The notes under the pieces were generated by a model. The model did no database searches. It had not been told where the DNA came from and worked only from the letters and a program-made list of their open reading frames with translations. A stretch of DNA of 19,778 nt from JBQTIP01 sp052388025 (GTDB lineage: Bacteria; Actinomycetota; UBA4738; HRBIN12): contig JBQTIP010000139.1 of the NCBI GenBank assembly GCA_052388025.1, positions 1-19,778 of the forward strand. Direction: 5' to 3'. A program made the position numbers and the translations under genes. Positions 1 through 9,318 of this stretch are shown piece by piece (the stretch's first letter is position 1; each line of letters starts with the position of its first letter).

Positions 1-2126
1 CCCTTCCCGGGCTTGTGGGTCCAGTCGATCACGACCTCGCCGTAGAATTCTTGCCCCGCAAGGTCCTCCAACCGCCGCCCGTTCATAGCCGCCTTCAGAT
101 TCGCGGCCGCCTCGATGATCGCCCTCCCGCCGAGGACCGTCGAGCGCGACGCCGTCGTCTGGCCCGTCCCGAGCTCGCGCACGGTGTCCACGACGAGCTC
201 GACGCGATCGGCCGGCAGCCCGAGCTCCTCACAGGTGATCTGCTGGAGCGCCGTGTGGCAGCCCTGTCCCATCTCGGTCCAGGAGTGGAACAGCGTCACC
301 GTGCCGTCCGTCTCCGGCCGGAGGATGACCTTCCCGTACTCGGTCAGGCCGTTGCCCACGCCGGTGTTCTTCACCCCACACGCGATGCCGGCATATCTCG
401 CCGACCTGTACGCCTCCTTCACGGCAAGGAGCGTCTTCCTGAGACCGACCCCCGGGCCGAGCCGCTGCCCGGTCGCGAAGCTGTCACCCGACTCGAGGGC
501 GTTGCGCCAGCGGATCTCCCAGCCGTCGATGCCCACCTCCTCGGCCAGGAGGTCCATCATCCCCTCGATGCCGAAGTTCGCCTGGTTGGCGCCGAAGCCC
601 CGCATGGCTCCGGCCGGCGGGTTGTTGGTGTAGACGGCGCGTGCCTCGATGTCGACGTTCGGCACCTTGTATCCGCTGCAGGCGTGACCGGCGGCGCGCT
701 CCAGGACCTTGTCGCCGACGCTCGCGTATGCGCCCGTATCTCCCACCATGCGAGCCCGAACCGCGATGAGGTGCCCTTCCCCATCGCAGCCGACGGTGTA
801 CTCCATGGTGATCGGGTGGCGCTTCGCGTGGAACCGGATGCTCTCGGCTCGGGACAGCGTCACGAGCACCGGACGAGCGGACTTGAGGGCCAAGAGGGAC
901 GCATGCGGCTGGACGTTCAGATCCTCCTTCGCCCCGAAGGCGCCCCCATTCGAAACGAAGGTCGCCCGCACCTTTTCCACCGGCAGCCCAAGGAACGAGG
1001 CGACCTGCGCGCGGTCGTCCCAGACCCCCTGTCCCTGTGAGTAGAAGTGGACCCCACCTCCATCCGTGGGAACGGCGAGCGACGACTCGGGCTCCAGGAA
1101 GGCGTGTTCGACGAACTGCGTCCGGAACGTCTCGGTGGCCACGTGAGCGGCGGTCGCCAGCGCCGCGTCGACGTCGCCACGCTTGATCTCCGACACGGAC
1201 AGCACGTTGCCGCCCTCGTGGACCTCGGGCGCCCCCTCCGCCAGCGCGTCGAACGGATCGGTAACGGGCTCCAGGACCTCGTACTCCACCTCGATGAGGG
1301 CGGCCGCCTCCCGAGCGGCCGCCCGGGACTCTGCCGCGACGACGGCCAGGACGTCGCCGACGTAGTTAGTGGCCTCCCTTTCGGCCACGAACATGCGCCA
1401 GTCCTTGGTGATCAGGCCCTGCTTGCGCTCGCCCGGGACGTCCTTCCACGTGGCAACCGCGACCACTCCCGGGTGCGCCTCGGCCTTCGAGGTCTCGATC
1501 GACAGGATCCTCGCGCGCGGATGGTCCGACCACCGGACGGCCCCGTGGAGCATCCCGGGCTCGGTCATGTCGTTGATGTAGGGCTTGTCTCCGAGAGCCA
1601 GCTCGCGCCCCTTATACCGCCCTGTCCGGGAGCCCACGCGGCCGCTTCCCTCTACCTCGGGGATGGGTTCGCCTCGCCTGGCTCCGGCGACGAGCTCGAC
1701 GGCATCGATGATCTTCACGTAGCCCGTACAGCGGCAGAGATTGCCGGCGAGCGCCTTTGCCACGTCGGGCCGAGAAGGGTTGGAGTTCTTGCCAAGCAGC
1801 GATTCGGCCTTCATCACGATCCCGGGCGAGCAGAAGCCGCACTGGGATGCCCCGGCAGCAACGAAGCAATCCGCCCACTGCGTGCGCTGGCCCGGCGTGA
1901 GCCCCTCCTGGGTCGTGATGCTCTTGCCCGCGAACCTGGCGGCCGGCTGCGCGCACGAGACCACGGCCTTGCCCTCGACGATCACCGTGCATGCGCCGCA
2001 GGATCCCTCCGGAGAACAGCCGTCCTTGACGGAGGTCACGCCGCAACCGACGCGCAAAGCCTCCAGGAGGTTGGCGTCGCCCGGAACCTCGATCGAAACG
2101 GGCTCGCCGTTCAGTGTGAACTCCAT
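1..2126 (-). CDS. Fused [2Fe-2S]/molybdopterin hydroxylase, selenium-dependent xanthine dehydrogenase type (XdhD-like), 3' end cut by window edge
   Basis: Translating the minus strand from ATG 2126 gives 708 codons with no stop, running off the left edge. Residues 1–90 are a plant-type ferredoxin domain (C37, C43, C46, C58). Residues 90–145 are the second [2Fe-2S] domain (C96GFC99, C131RC133). From about residue 150 the molybdopterin subunit follows directly, with no FAD domain. It carries NGGAFGAKED (393–402), AMRGFGANQ (507–515), EMGQGCHT (618–625) and GTGQTTASRST (653–663). This fusion and these motifs fit the family named selenium-dependent xanthine dehydrogenase (about 850 residues) and the domain order of E. 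coli XdhD, whose own Fe-S cysteines are degenerate. The last ~140 residues, with the catalytic Glu, lie outside. The family hydroxylates purines or similar N-heterocycles using a Mo cofactor. Start: ATG with GGGGG 7 nt upstream; an in-frame GTG at 2132 is possible. The exact substrate is unknown. Confidence 0.9.
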   Translation of the reverse strand, partial: MEFTLNGEPVSIEVPGDANLLEALRVGCGVTSVKDGCSPEGSCGACTVIVEGKAVVSCAQPAARFAGKSITTQEGLTPGQRTQWADCFVAAGASQCGFCSPGIVMKAESLLGKNSNPSRPDVAKALAGNLCRCTGYVKIIDAVELVAGARRGEPIPEVEGSGRVGSRTGRYKGRELALGDKPYINDMTEPGMLHGAVRWSDHPRARILSIETSKAEAHPGVVAVATWKDVPGERKQGLITKDWRMFVAEREATNYVGDVLAVVAAESRAAAREAAALIEVEYEVLEPVTDPFDALAEGAPEVHEGGNVLSVSEIKRGDVDAALATAAHVATETFRTQFVEHAFLEPESSLAVPTDGGGVHFYSQGQGVWDDRAQVASFLGLPVEKVRATFVSNGGAFGAKEDLNVQPHASLLALKSARPVLVTLSRAESIRFHAKRHPITMEYTVGCDGEGHLIAVRARMVGDTGAYASVGDKVLERAAGHACSGYKVPNVDIEARAVYTNNPPAGAMRGFGANQANFGIEGMMDLLAEEVGIDGWEIRWRNALESGDSFATGQRLGPGVGLRKTLLAVKEAYRSARYAGIACGVKNTGVGNGLTEYGKVILRPETDGTVTLFHSWTEMGQGCHTALQQITCEELGLPADRVELVVDTVRELGTGQTTASRSTVLGGRAIIEAAANLKAAMNGRRLEDLAGQEFYGEVVIDWTHKPGK

Positions 2127-2154
2127 CGCCACGCCCCCGTCAGGTTCTCGCGCT

Positions 2155-2183
2155 ATCCTTGCGCGACTTCAACAAACAGTCAA
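2155..2183 (-). promoter_or_regulatory. Candidate sigma-70-type promoter for the molybdenum hydroxylase gene
   Basis: On the minus strand, TTGACT (2183–2178; 5/6 to the -35 consensus) is separated by exactly 17 nt from AAGGAT (2160–2155; weak -10 match but with the key A2 and T6). The predicted start of transcription is near 2148, about 22 nt before ATG 2126. It lies in the 98-nt gap after the carbamate kinase gene, the widest gap inside the operon, so the hydroxylase gene may be transcribed separately as well as by read-through. The spacer contains GTTGAA, which matches one half of the inverted repeat at 8108–8131. Seen by eye; not tested against background. Confidence 0.4.
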
Positions 2184-2224
2184 ACATGGCGCGGCCAACT
2201 CGTCGGCGGTGGCCGGATTCGGCC

Positions 2225-3175
2225 TCAGCCTGGCGTGATACGCGTCCCGGTCTCGCCGGCGAGTGCGCGCTCGACGTTGTCGGGATCCGTGATGATCGCT
2301 TCGCCGCCTCCTCGCTCCAGATACCAGACCGCAGCCTGGATCTTCGGCGCCATGCTGCCCTTCGCGAAGTGCACGCCCTCCTCGAGATAGGCTCTCGCCT
2401 GCGACACAGTCATCCGATCGATCCACTCCTCGTTCGGCTTCCCGAAGTTCAGGGCCACCTTCTCGACGGCCGTGCTGATGATGAAGAGCTCGGCACCGAT
2501 CCGGTTCGCGAGCAGGGAGGAGGCGAAGTCCTTGTCGATCACCGCCGCGACGCCCTGGAGGTCACCGCGCTCGTCCGCGACCACGGGGATGCCGCCGCCG
2601 CCGACCGTGATCACGACGAAACCGTTCGCGATGAGGTCGCGGACCGCGTCCTCCTCGACGATGCGTTTCGGGATCGGCGAGGCGACCACCCGCCGCCAGC
2701 CCCGGCCGGCGTCCTCCATGACGGCCCACCCCTCGTTATCCCGGCGCTGCTTCGCCTTTTCTTCGTCCATGTAGGACCCGATCGGCTTCGAAGGGCTCTG
2801 GAAGGCGGGGTCGTCGGCGTCCACCTCGACCTGCGTCACGACCGTCACGGCCTGCTTGTCGATGCCGAGCCGGCGGAAGTCGTTCAGCAGGTTCTGTTGG
2901 AGCGCGTACCCGATCGCGCCCTGGCTGTCGGCGCCGCAGACGTCCAAGGGGACCTCGTGAAGCTCGTGGGCGGCGAGCTCCGAGCGGCGCAGGATGAACC
3001 CGACCTGGGGGCCGTTGCCGTGGCCGATGGCAACCTCCCACCCGTCCTTGATCATCGACGCGATGTGCCAGCACGTCTCCCCGGCGGCGATGTACTGGTC
3101 CCGGACGGATTGGTGCTCCTTGTCCTTGATCAGCGAGTTCCCGCCGATCGCGACGACGGCTGTCTTCCCGGCCAT
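2225..3175 (-). CDS. arcC: Carbamate kinase
   Basis: A 316-residue protein of normal length for the ArcC/YqeA family (amino-acid kinase fold). Visible motifs are AIGGNSL near the N-terminus (9–15), GHGNGPQVG (51–59) for substrate and phosphate binding, GGGGIPV (192–198), D214-K-D, and GSMAPK (273–278) with the C-terminal lysine. The family interconverts carbamoyl phosphate + ADP with carbamate + ATP, and in catabolic operons runs towards ATP. Here it sits 11 nt behind a carbamoyltransferase gene and follows a second one, so substrate-level ATP formation from carbamoyl phosphate is the natural reading. Start ATG 3175 has an AAGGGGA Shine-Dalgarno about 5 nt upstream. No arginine deiminase gene lies in the window, so a classical arginine deiminase operon is not supported. 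E. coli YqeA sits in the comparable xdhD/ygeW cluster. Confidence 0.95.
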   Translation of the reverse strand: MAGKTAVVAIGGNSLIKDKEHQSVRDQYIAAGETCWHIASMIKDGWEVAIGHGNGPQVGFILRRSELAAHELHEVPLDVCGADSQGAIGYALQQNLLNDFRRLGIDKQAVTVVTQVEVDADDPAFQSPSKPIGSYMDEEKAKQRRDNEGWAVMEDAGRGWRRVVASPIPKRIVEEDAVRDLIANGFVVITVGGGGIPVVADERGDLQGVAAVIDKDFASSLLANRIGAELFIISTAVEKVALNFGKPNEEWIDRMTVSQARAYLEEGVHFAKGSMAPKIQAAVWYLERGGGEAIITDPDNVERALAGETGTRITPG

Positions 3176-3186
3176 CTCCGTCCCCT

Positions 3187-4164
3187 TCAGCTCATCGTGA
3201 GCGCCATCACGGCCTTCTGGCCGTGCAGGCGGTTCTCGGCCTGGTCGTAGACGACCGACTGCGGCCCGTCGATAACGGCGTCGGCCACCTCGACGTTGCG
3301 GTCGGCGGGCAGCGGGTGCATGTAGATCGCGTCCTGGTCGGCCATCGCCATGCGGCGCTCGTCGGCGATCCAGTCCTTGTACTGGTCGATGATCCGCGCG
3401 CCCTCCGCCTCGTCCTCGGTGGTAAGGAGCGCGCCCCAGCTCTTCGCATAGACCACGTCGGTTCCTCGGATCCCCCCCTCGAAGTCCTCCATGACCTCAA
3501 AGCCGACGCGGGCCTTTCGGGCGTTCTCCTGTGCCTGCTCCATGATGTCGGGCATCAGCTTGAACTCCGGCGGGTGGACGAGCCTGACGTTCATCCCGAA
3601 GCGGGGGAGCAGCAGGATGAGGCTCTGCGGCACGCTGATGGGCTTCTGGTAGCTCGCCGCGTAGGCCCAGCTGACCGTCGCCGTCTTCCCCCGGGGGTCG
3701 CCCTTCTTCTCGATGATCGTCATGAGATCGGCTAAGGCCTGATGCGGGTGGTAGACGTCGCACTGCATGTTCAGCACCGGCACCCGGCTGGCATCGGCGA
3801 CGTCGCGGATGTAGCCGTTGCCGATCTTCCAGTCGACCTGCCGGATGGCGATGCCGTCGTTGTAGCGGCCGAGGATCTCGCCGATCTCCTTGGCGGTGTC
3901 GCCGTGGGCGATCTGGGTCGTCCTGCTCTCGATGAACTGCGCGTGGCCGCCGAGCTGGGCCATCCCGGCCTCGAAGGACGCCCGGGTCCGGGTGCTCGAG
4001 AAGAAGAAGAGCATCGCGAGCACCTTGTCGCGGAGGACCGGGTGCGGGATGCCGAGCGCCCGTTCCCGCTTCAGGTCGAACGCCACCTCAAGGAGGGTGT
4101 CGATCTCCTCCTTCGTCCACTCCTGCAGGGTGATGACGTCCCGCCCGCGAAGGTGCGTCTGCAC
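3187..4164 (-). CDS. ygeW: Knotted carbamoyltransferase, YgeW / acetylornithine-carbamoyltransferase clade
   Basis: A 325-residue carbamoyltransferase. The carbamoyl-phosphate loop is SSTRTR (56–61), with HPHQ (139–142) and HPLPAD (283–288). The stretch QIAHGDTAKE (84–93), the proline-containing loop WAYAASYQKPISVPQ (166–180) and YAKSWG (239–244) match E. coli YgeW closely and mark the trefoil-knotted clade that also holds acetyl- and succinylornithine carbamoyltransferases. It is about 70 residues shorter than E. coli YgeW (396), lacking that protein's N-terminal extension and later insertions. It has HPLP where YgeW and acetylornithine enzymes have HCLP, so the acceptor may differ. The C-terminal block (ENRLHGQKA) is closer to the acetylornithine enzymes. 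Start GTG 4164; AGGGGGCGG overlaps the upstream stop codon. It lies 10 nt after the ATCase-like gene and 11 nt before carbamate kinase. Clade assignment is firm; substrate unknown. Confidence 0.85.
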   Translation of the reverse strand: MQTHLRGRDVITLQEWTKEEIDTLLEVAFDLKRERALGIPHPVLRDKVLAMLFFFSSTRTRASFEAGMAQLGGHAQFIESRTTQIAHGDTAKEIGEILGRYNDGIAIRQVDWKIGNGYIRDVADASRVPVLNMQCDVYHPHQALADLMTIIEKKGDPRGKTATVSWAYAASYQKPISVPQSLILLLPRFGMNVRLVHPPEFKLMPDIMEQAQENARKARVGFEVMEDFEGGIRGTDVVYAKSWGALLTTEDEAEGARIIDQYKDWIADERRMAMADQDAIYMHPLPADRNVEVADAVIDGPQSVVYDQAENRLHGQKAVMALTMS

Positions 4165-4174
4165 GGTCCGCCCC

Positions 4175-5128
4175 CTACTCGACGGCCCCGAGGACGAGCG
4201 CGAGCAGCGCCATCCGCATCACGACGCCGTTGAACGCCTCGGTCCAGTAGCGCGCGTGACGGGTGGCGTCCACTTCGGTAGGCAGCTCGTCCATCCGCGG
4301 CAATGAGTGCAGAATGATGGAGTCGGGCTTCGCCTTGTCCCGCAACATCTCCCGGGTGACCTTGTACGCCGCGGGCGTCATCCCGACTTCCTCGCCGCGC
4401 TCGTCCCGGCCCTTGGTGTAGTCCGCCTGCACGACTGGCTCCATGTAGATGACGTCGGCCTCGGCGATGCACTTCTCGACCGAGTCGACCTCCCGGTACC
4501 GCACGTTCAGGGCGTCCAGCTCCGCCTTGAACTCCGGCAGGAGGGACATCTCGTCGGGGCAGACCACGAGGGCCTCTACGTCGAACTGGGAGAACGCGTA
4601 CAGGATCGAGTGCATCGTGCGCATACGCATGTCGCCCACGAGCAGGAACGTCAGCCCGTCGAGCCTGCCGAGCTCTTTCCACGTCGTGTACAGGTCGGTG
4701 AGGACCTGGGTGGGGTGCTCGCCCCAGCCGTCGCCGCAATTGATGATCGGGACCGACGCCCAACTCGCGGCCTCCGCCGGCGCGCCCTGCTGGAAGTGGC
4801 GCATCGCGATCACGTCGCCGTAGTACTCGAGCATGTGGACGGTGTCCTTAATGGACTCCTGGTAGAAGTCGCCGGCACGGGTCATCTTCGCGTCGGAGAA
4901 GCCGAGCACGTGGCCGCCGAGCCGGTGCATCGCCGCCTCGGTCGCGAGCCGTGTGCGGGTGCTCGGCTGGTAGAAGGCCGTACACAGGGTCTTGTCTTTC
5001 AGCAGGTCACCGTTGCGCCGATCCCGCGCGTAGGGGGCGAGCTCGTCGCACGTCTGGAAGACCCGGAAGTACTCGTTCCGCTCGAAGTCCTTGAGCGACA
5101 GGATGTCGCGGCCCAGGAAACTCCTCAT
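4175..5128 (-). CDS. Aspartate-carbamoyltransferase-like enzyme lacking aspartate-binding residues
   Basis: A 317-residue protein that aligns along its length with the ATCase catalytic chain (PyrB): QPSTRTR (54–60), AMRHFQ (108–113), GDGWGEHPTQ (132–141), VGDMRMRTMHS (164–174) and the C-terminal FNGVVMRMALLALVL. Carbamoyl-phosphate ligands are kept (S56-T-R58-T, R110, H138). Aspartate recognition is not. The 80s loop with K83/K84 of E. coli PyrB reads AGDFYQES here, with no lysine at that point. The R229 site (YMTRVQ in E. coli) reads YMEPVVQ, so the β-carboxylate arginine is gone. HPLPR is HSLPR. It therefore most likely carbamoylates or decarbamoylates a different amine. No pyrimidine genes are nearby. 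ATG 5128 has a strong purine-rich Shine-Dalgarno (AGGGAGAGGGA). It is an operon member, 46 nt after the PLP gene. Annotation pipelines may call it pyrB or argF. Confidence 0.85.
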   Translation of the reverse strand: MRSFLGRDILSLKDFERNEYFRVFQTCDELAPYARDRRNGDLLKDKTLCTAFYQPSTRTRLATEAAMHRLGGHVLGFSDAKMTRAGDFYQESIKDTVHMLEYYGDVIAMRHFQQGAPAEAASWASVPIINCGDGWGEHPTQVLTDLYTTWKELGRLDGLTFLLVGDMRMRTMHSILYAFSQFDVEALVVCPDEMSLLPEFKAELDALNVRYREVDSVEKCIAEADVIYMEPVVQADYTKGRDERGEEVGMTPAAYKVTREMLRDKAKPDSIILHSLPRMDELPTEVDATRHARYWTEAFNGVVMRMALLALVLGAVE

Positions 5129-5174
5129 CGATCCCTCTCCCTTCTCTCGTCGTCAGTCTCCCTCCGCCGGCGCG

Positions 5175-8008
<2,834 letters not shown>

Positions 8009-8073
8009 CAACTCACCCCTCGTGGCCTCGGTCCGGCGTTGGCCGCGGATCCGCCCGATCCATGGACGACTTG

Positions 8074-8090
8074 GGCGCTATGAAAGCGCC
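8074..8090. repeat. Small hairpin GGCGCT–5 nt–AGCGCC in the operon upstream gap
   Basis: A perfect 6-bp inverted repeat with a 5-nt loop lies about 66 nt before the first operon gene. There is no T-run on either side, so it is not a convincing intrinsic terminator for the DUF3048 gene. It could be a leader stem-loop or chance in GC-rich sequence. Confidence 0.3.
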
Positions 8091-8107
8091 GCCCGGCCAA
8101 CGCCCGC

Positions 8108-8131
8108 GATTCAACCACAAACTGTTGAATC
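8108..8131. promoter_or_regulatory. Candidate operator: perfect 8-bp inverted repeat, 8-nt spacer
   Basis: GATTCAAC (8108–8115) and GTTGAATC (8124–8131) are exact reverse complements separated by 8 nt. The element is AT-rich in an otherwise strongly GC-rich region, and it lies in the only intergenic gap before the six-gene operon, about 100 nt upstream of ATG 8008. A 16-bp centre-to-centre spacing of arms suits a dimeric helix-turn-helix repressor or activator. A weak -10-like TAGGCT (minus strand, 8148–8143) just upstream would place the repeat at about +5 to +29, but I see no -35 for it. No regulator gene is in the window, so the protein family that binds is unknown. Confidence 0.55.
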
Positions 8132-8152
8132 CATGCTGCGATAGCCTAGCGG

Positions 8153-9202
8153 CTACTTGCTCGTCTCGACCGGCACGCTGGAGGGCAGCAGCTCGATCCA
8201 CGTCGTTCCGGGGGCAAGCGCGATCTCCTCGCCGGCCTTCGTGACTAACGTCGTGCGGTCGGCGAGCGTGTCCCGCACCCACCTGCCGACGATCACCCGG
8301 CCGTCTCGGAAGATGTAGGCCTTCCCGCGGCCGGTGAGCGTGACCTCGGGCGAAGCGTTCCCCGCCGCGTCCACGATCGTCCCGGCCGTCACCTCGACAA
8401 CCTGAACCACGACGTTCGCCGCCGACACCCGGTCCCCGGACTCGAGGGTGTGTGCCACATCGCCGTGGGAGCGGAGCCACAGGCCCTCCCGCCTGTCCCA
8501 CGTCCAGAAGACGTCCGCGGAGGAGGAGAAGAAGAGGTGCACCGTCCTCGCCTTCCGCGACCTCTCGGGGAGATCCTCCCCGTAGGCGAAGATCGGCTCG
8601 GGCGCTCCGTCCTTCGACCTTCCCGCAGCGTAGAGCTTCTTCGTGCCCGCGAACAGGTCGTGTGGCGCCGATCGGTCGGGGTCGCGCACATACGCCTCGA
8701 TCGCGTTCATCTCGCTCACGTCAACCAACCCGGCCTCGTCGATCTCCTTGCGAACCTTGTTCGCGCCGCCCGAGTACCCGAGCAGCGGCGCGCCGTACTG
8801 GACGAGGATCCGCGGATCCGTGATCCGCCCGCTGCGGACCGGGCCCACCCGCGGCGCGTCGTGGCACTGGTAGAGCGCCACGAACCGAGTGATGCCGCCC
8901 TCCACCGGCTCCTCGTACACGATGTCGGCGCGCTCGAGCCCGGCCTGCGGCCGTGCCTCGGCGAGGTTCTCGACCTTGACCGCCAGCACCGGTCGGTCCG
9001 AGACGACGCCGCCCGGGGCCGGCTCACCCGTCAGCGGGCAGGTCGGCGGCGGAGGCGGCTCACCGATCCCGATCCCTGCCGCCGCCCGCCGGATGAGCGC
9101 CGGCGCCTTCCCGGTCACGACGAGGAAGCCGAGGACCGTGGCCGCCAGAGCGATGACCGCCGTTGCGGCAGCCGTCCACTTTCCACGGCGCGTGAGCGTC
9201 AA
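8153..9202 (-). CDS. DUF3048 (YerB-like) membrane-anchored protein
   Basis: A 349-residue protein with a basic N-terminus and one hydrophobic segment (about 10–30), then a Pro-rich linker (PPPPP at 49–53). It is predicted to be anchored in the membrane with its domain outside the cytoplasm. The segment ARPQAGLERADIVYEE (83–98), GGITRF (102–107) and VGPVRSGRITDPR (119–131) are the hallmark of the DUF3048 N-terminal domain. GKAYIFRDGRVIVGRW near the C-terminus with GTTWIELLP matches the second DUF3048 domain. Biochemical function is unknown for the family (B. subtilis YerB). The start is TTG 9202, supported by a perfect AGGAGG 8 nt upstream (9216–9211). It has its own promoter and is separated by gaps from both neighbours, so it is probably monocistronic. 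It ends TAG 141 nt before the catabolic operon. Confidence 0.85.
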   Translation of the reverse strand: MTLTRRGKWTAAATAVIALAATVLGFLVVTGKAPALIRRAAAGIGIGEPPPPPTCPLTGEPAPGGVVSDRPVLAVKVENLAEARPQAGLERADIVYEEPVEGGITRFVALYQCHDAPRVGPVRSGRITDPRILVQYGAPLLGYSGGANKVRKEIDEAGLVDVSEMNAIEAYVRDPDRSAPHDLFAGTKKLYAAGRSKDGAPEPIFAYGEDLPERSRKARTVHLFFSSSADVFWTWDRREGLWLRSHGDVAHTLESGDRVSAANVVVQVVEVTAGTIVDAAGNASPEVTLTGRGKAYIFRDGRVIVGRWVRDTLADRTTLVTKAGEEIALAPGTTWIELLPSSVPVETSK

Positions 9203-9251
9203 GGACCAGACCTCCTGCGGGAATCGAGTATGTGCGGGCCGTATCTCGCGG

Positions 9252-9267
9252 CGGTCCCGAGGGACCG
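9252..9267. repeat. Perfect inverted repeat CGGTCCC–2 nt–GGGACCG at the predicted transcript start
   Basis: Two exact 7-bp arms around a 2-nt centre lie immediately downstream of the predicted -10 of the DUF3048 promoter, at roughly +1 to +16. It could be an operator for a dimeric regulator or a 5' stem-loop on the mRNA. It has no following T-run on the minus strand, which argues against it being an htpX terminator. Confidence 0.45.
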
Positions 9268-9274
9268 GGCAGAG

Positions 9275-9303
9275 ATGCTACCCGCGAATCGGGGTCATCT
9301 CAA
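9275..9303 (-). promoter_or_regulatory. Promoter for the DUF3048 gene
   Basis: On the minus strand TTGAGA (9303–9298; 5/6 to TTGACA) and TAGCAT (9280–9275; 4/6 to TATAAT) are spaced by exactly 17 nt, in the 116-nt gap between htpX and the DUF3048 gene. The predicted start is near 9268, giving a leader of about 65 nt before TTG 9202. This is the best sigma-70-type promoter I can see in the window. Confidence 0.55.
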
Positions 9304-9318
9304 CGAGCCGGGCGAACG

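Noticed and set aside
1..2126. Selenocysteine codon in the hydroxylase
   Set aside because: There is no in-frame TGA in the visible 708 codons; the selenium in this family is a labile cofactor ligand, not selenocysteine.
15..3250. Long plus-strand open frames (15–1040, 1047–2390, 2159–3250, up to 447 codons)
   Set aside because: They are antisense to the molybdenum hydroxylase and carbamate kinase genes, rich in Arg/Asp/His/Leu repeats, show no domain, and arise from high GC at third positions. The real gene in 1–2126 has no stop inside the window.
2225..5128. Arginine deiminase (arcABC) or arginine/pyrimidine biosynthesis operon
   Set aside because: No arginine deiminase or other arg/pyr gene is present; neither transferase is a canonical ornithine or aspartate enzyme, and the operon also holds a Mo hydroxylase and PLP enzymes.
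8074..8090. Intrinsic terminator for the DUF3048 gene
   Set aside because: The hairpin is only 6 bp and has no T-run on the minus strand.
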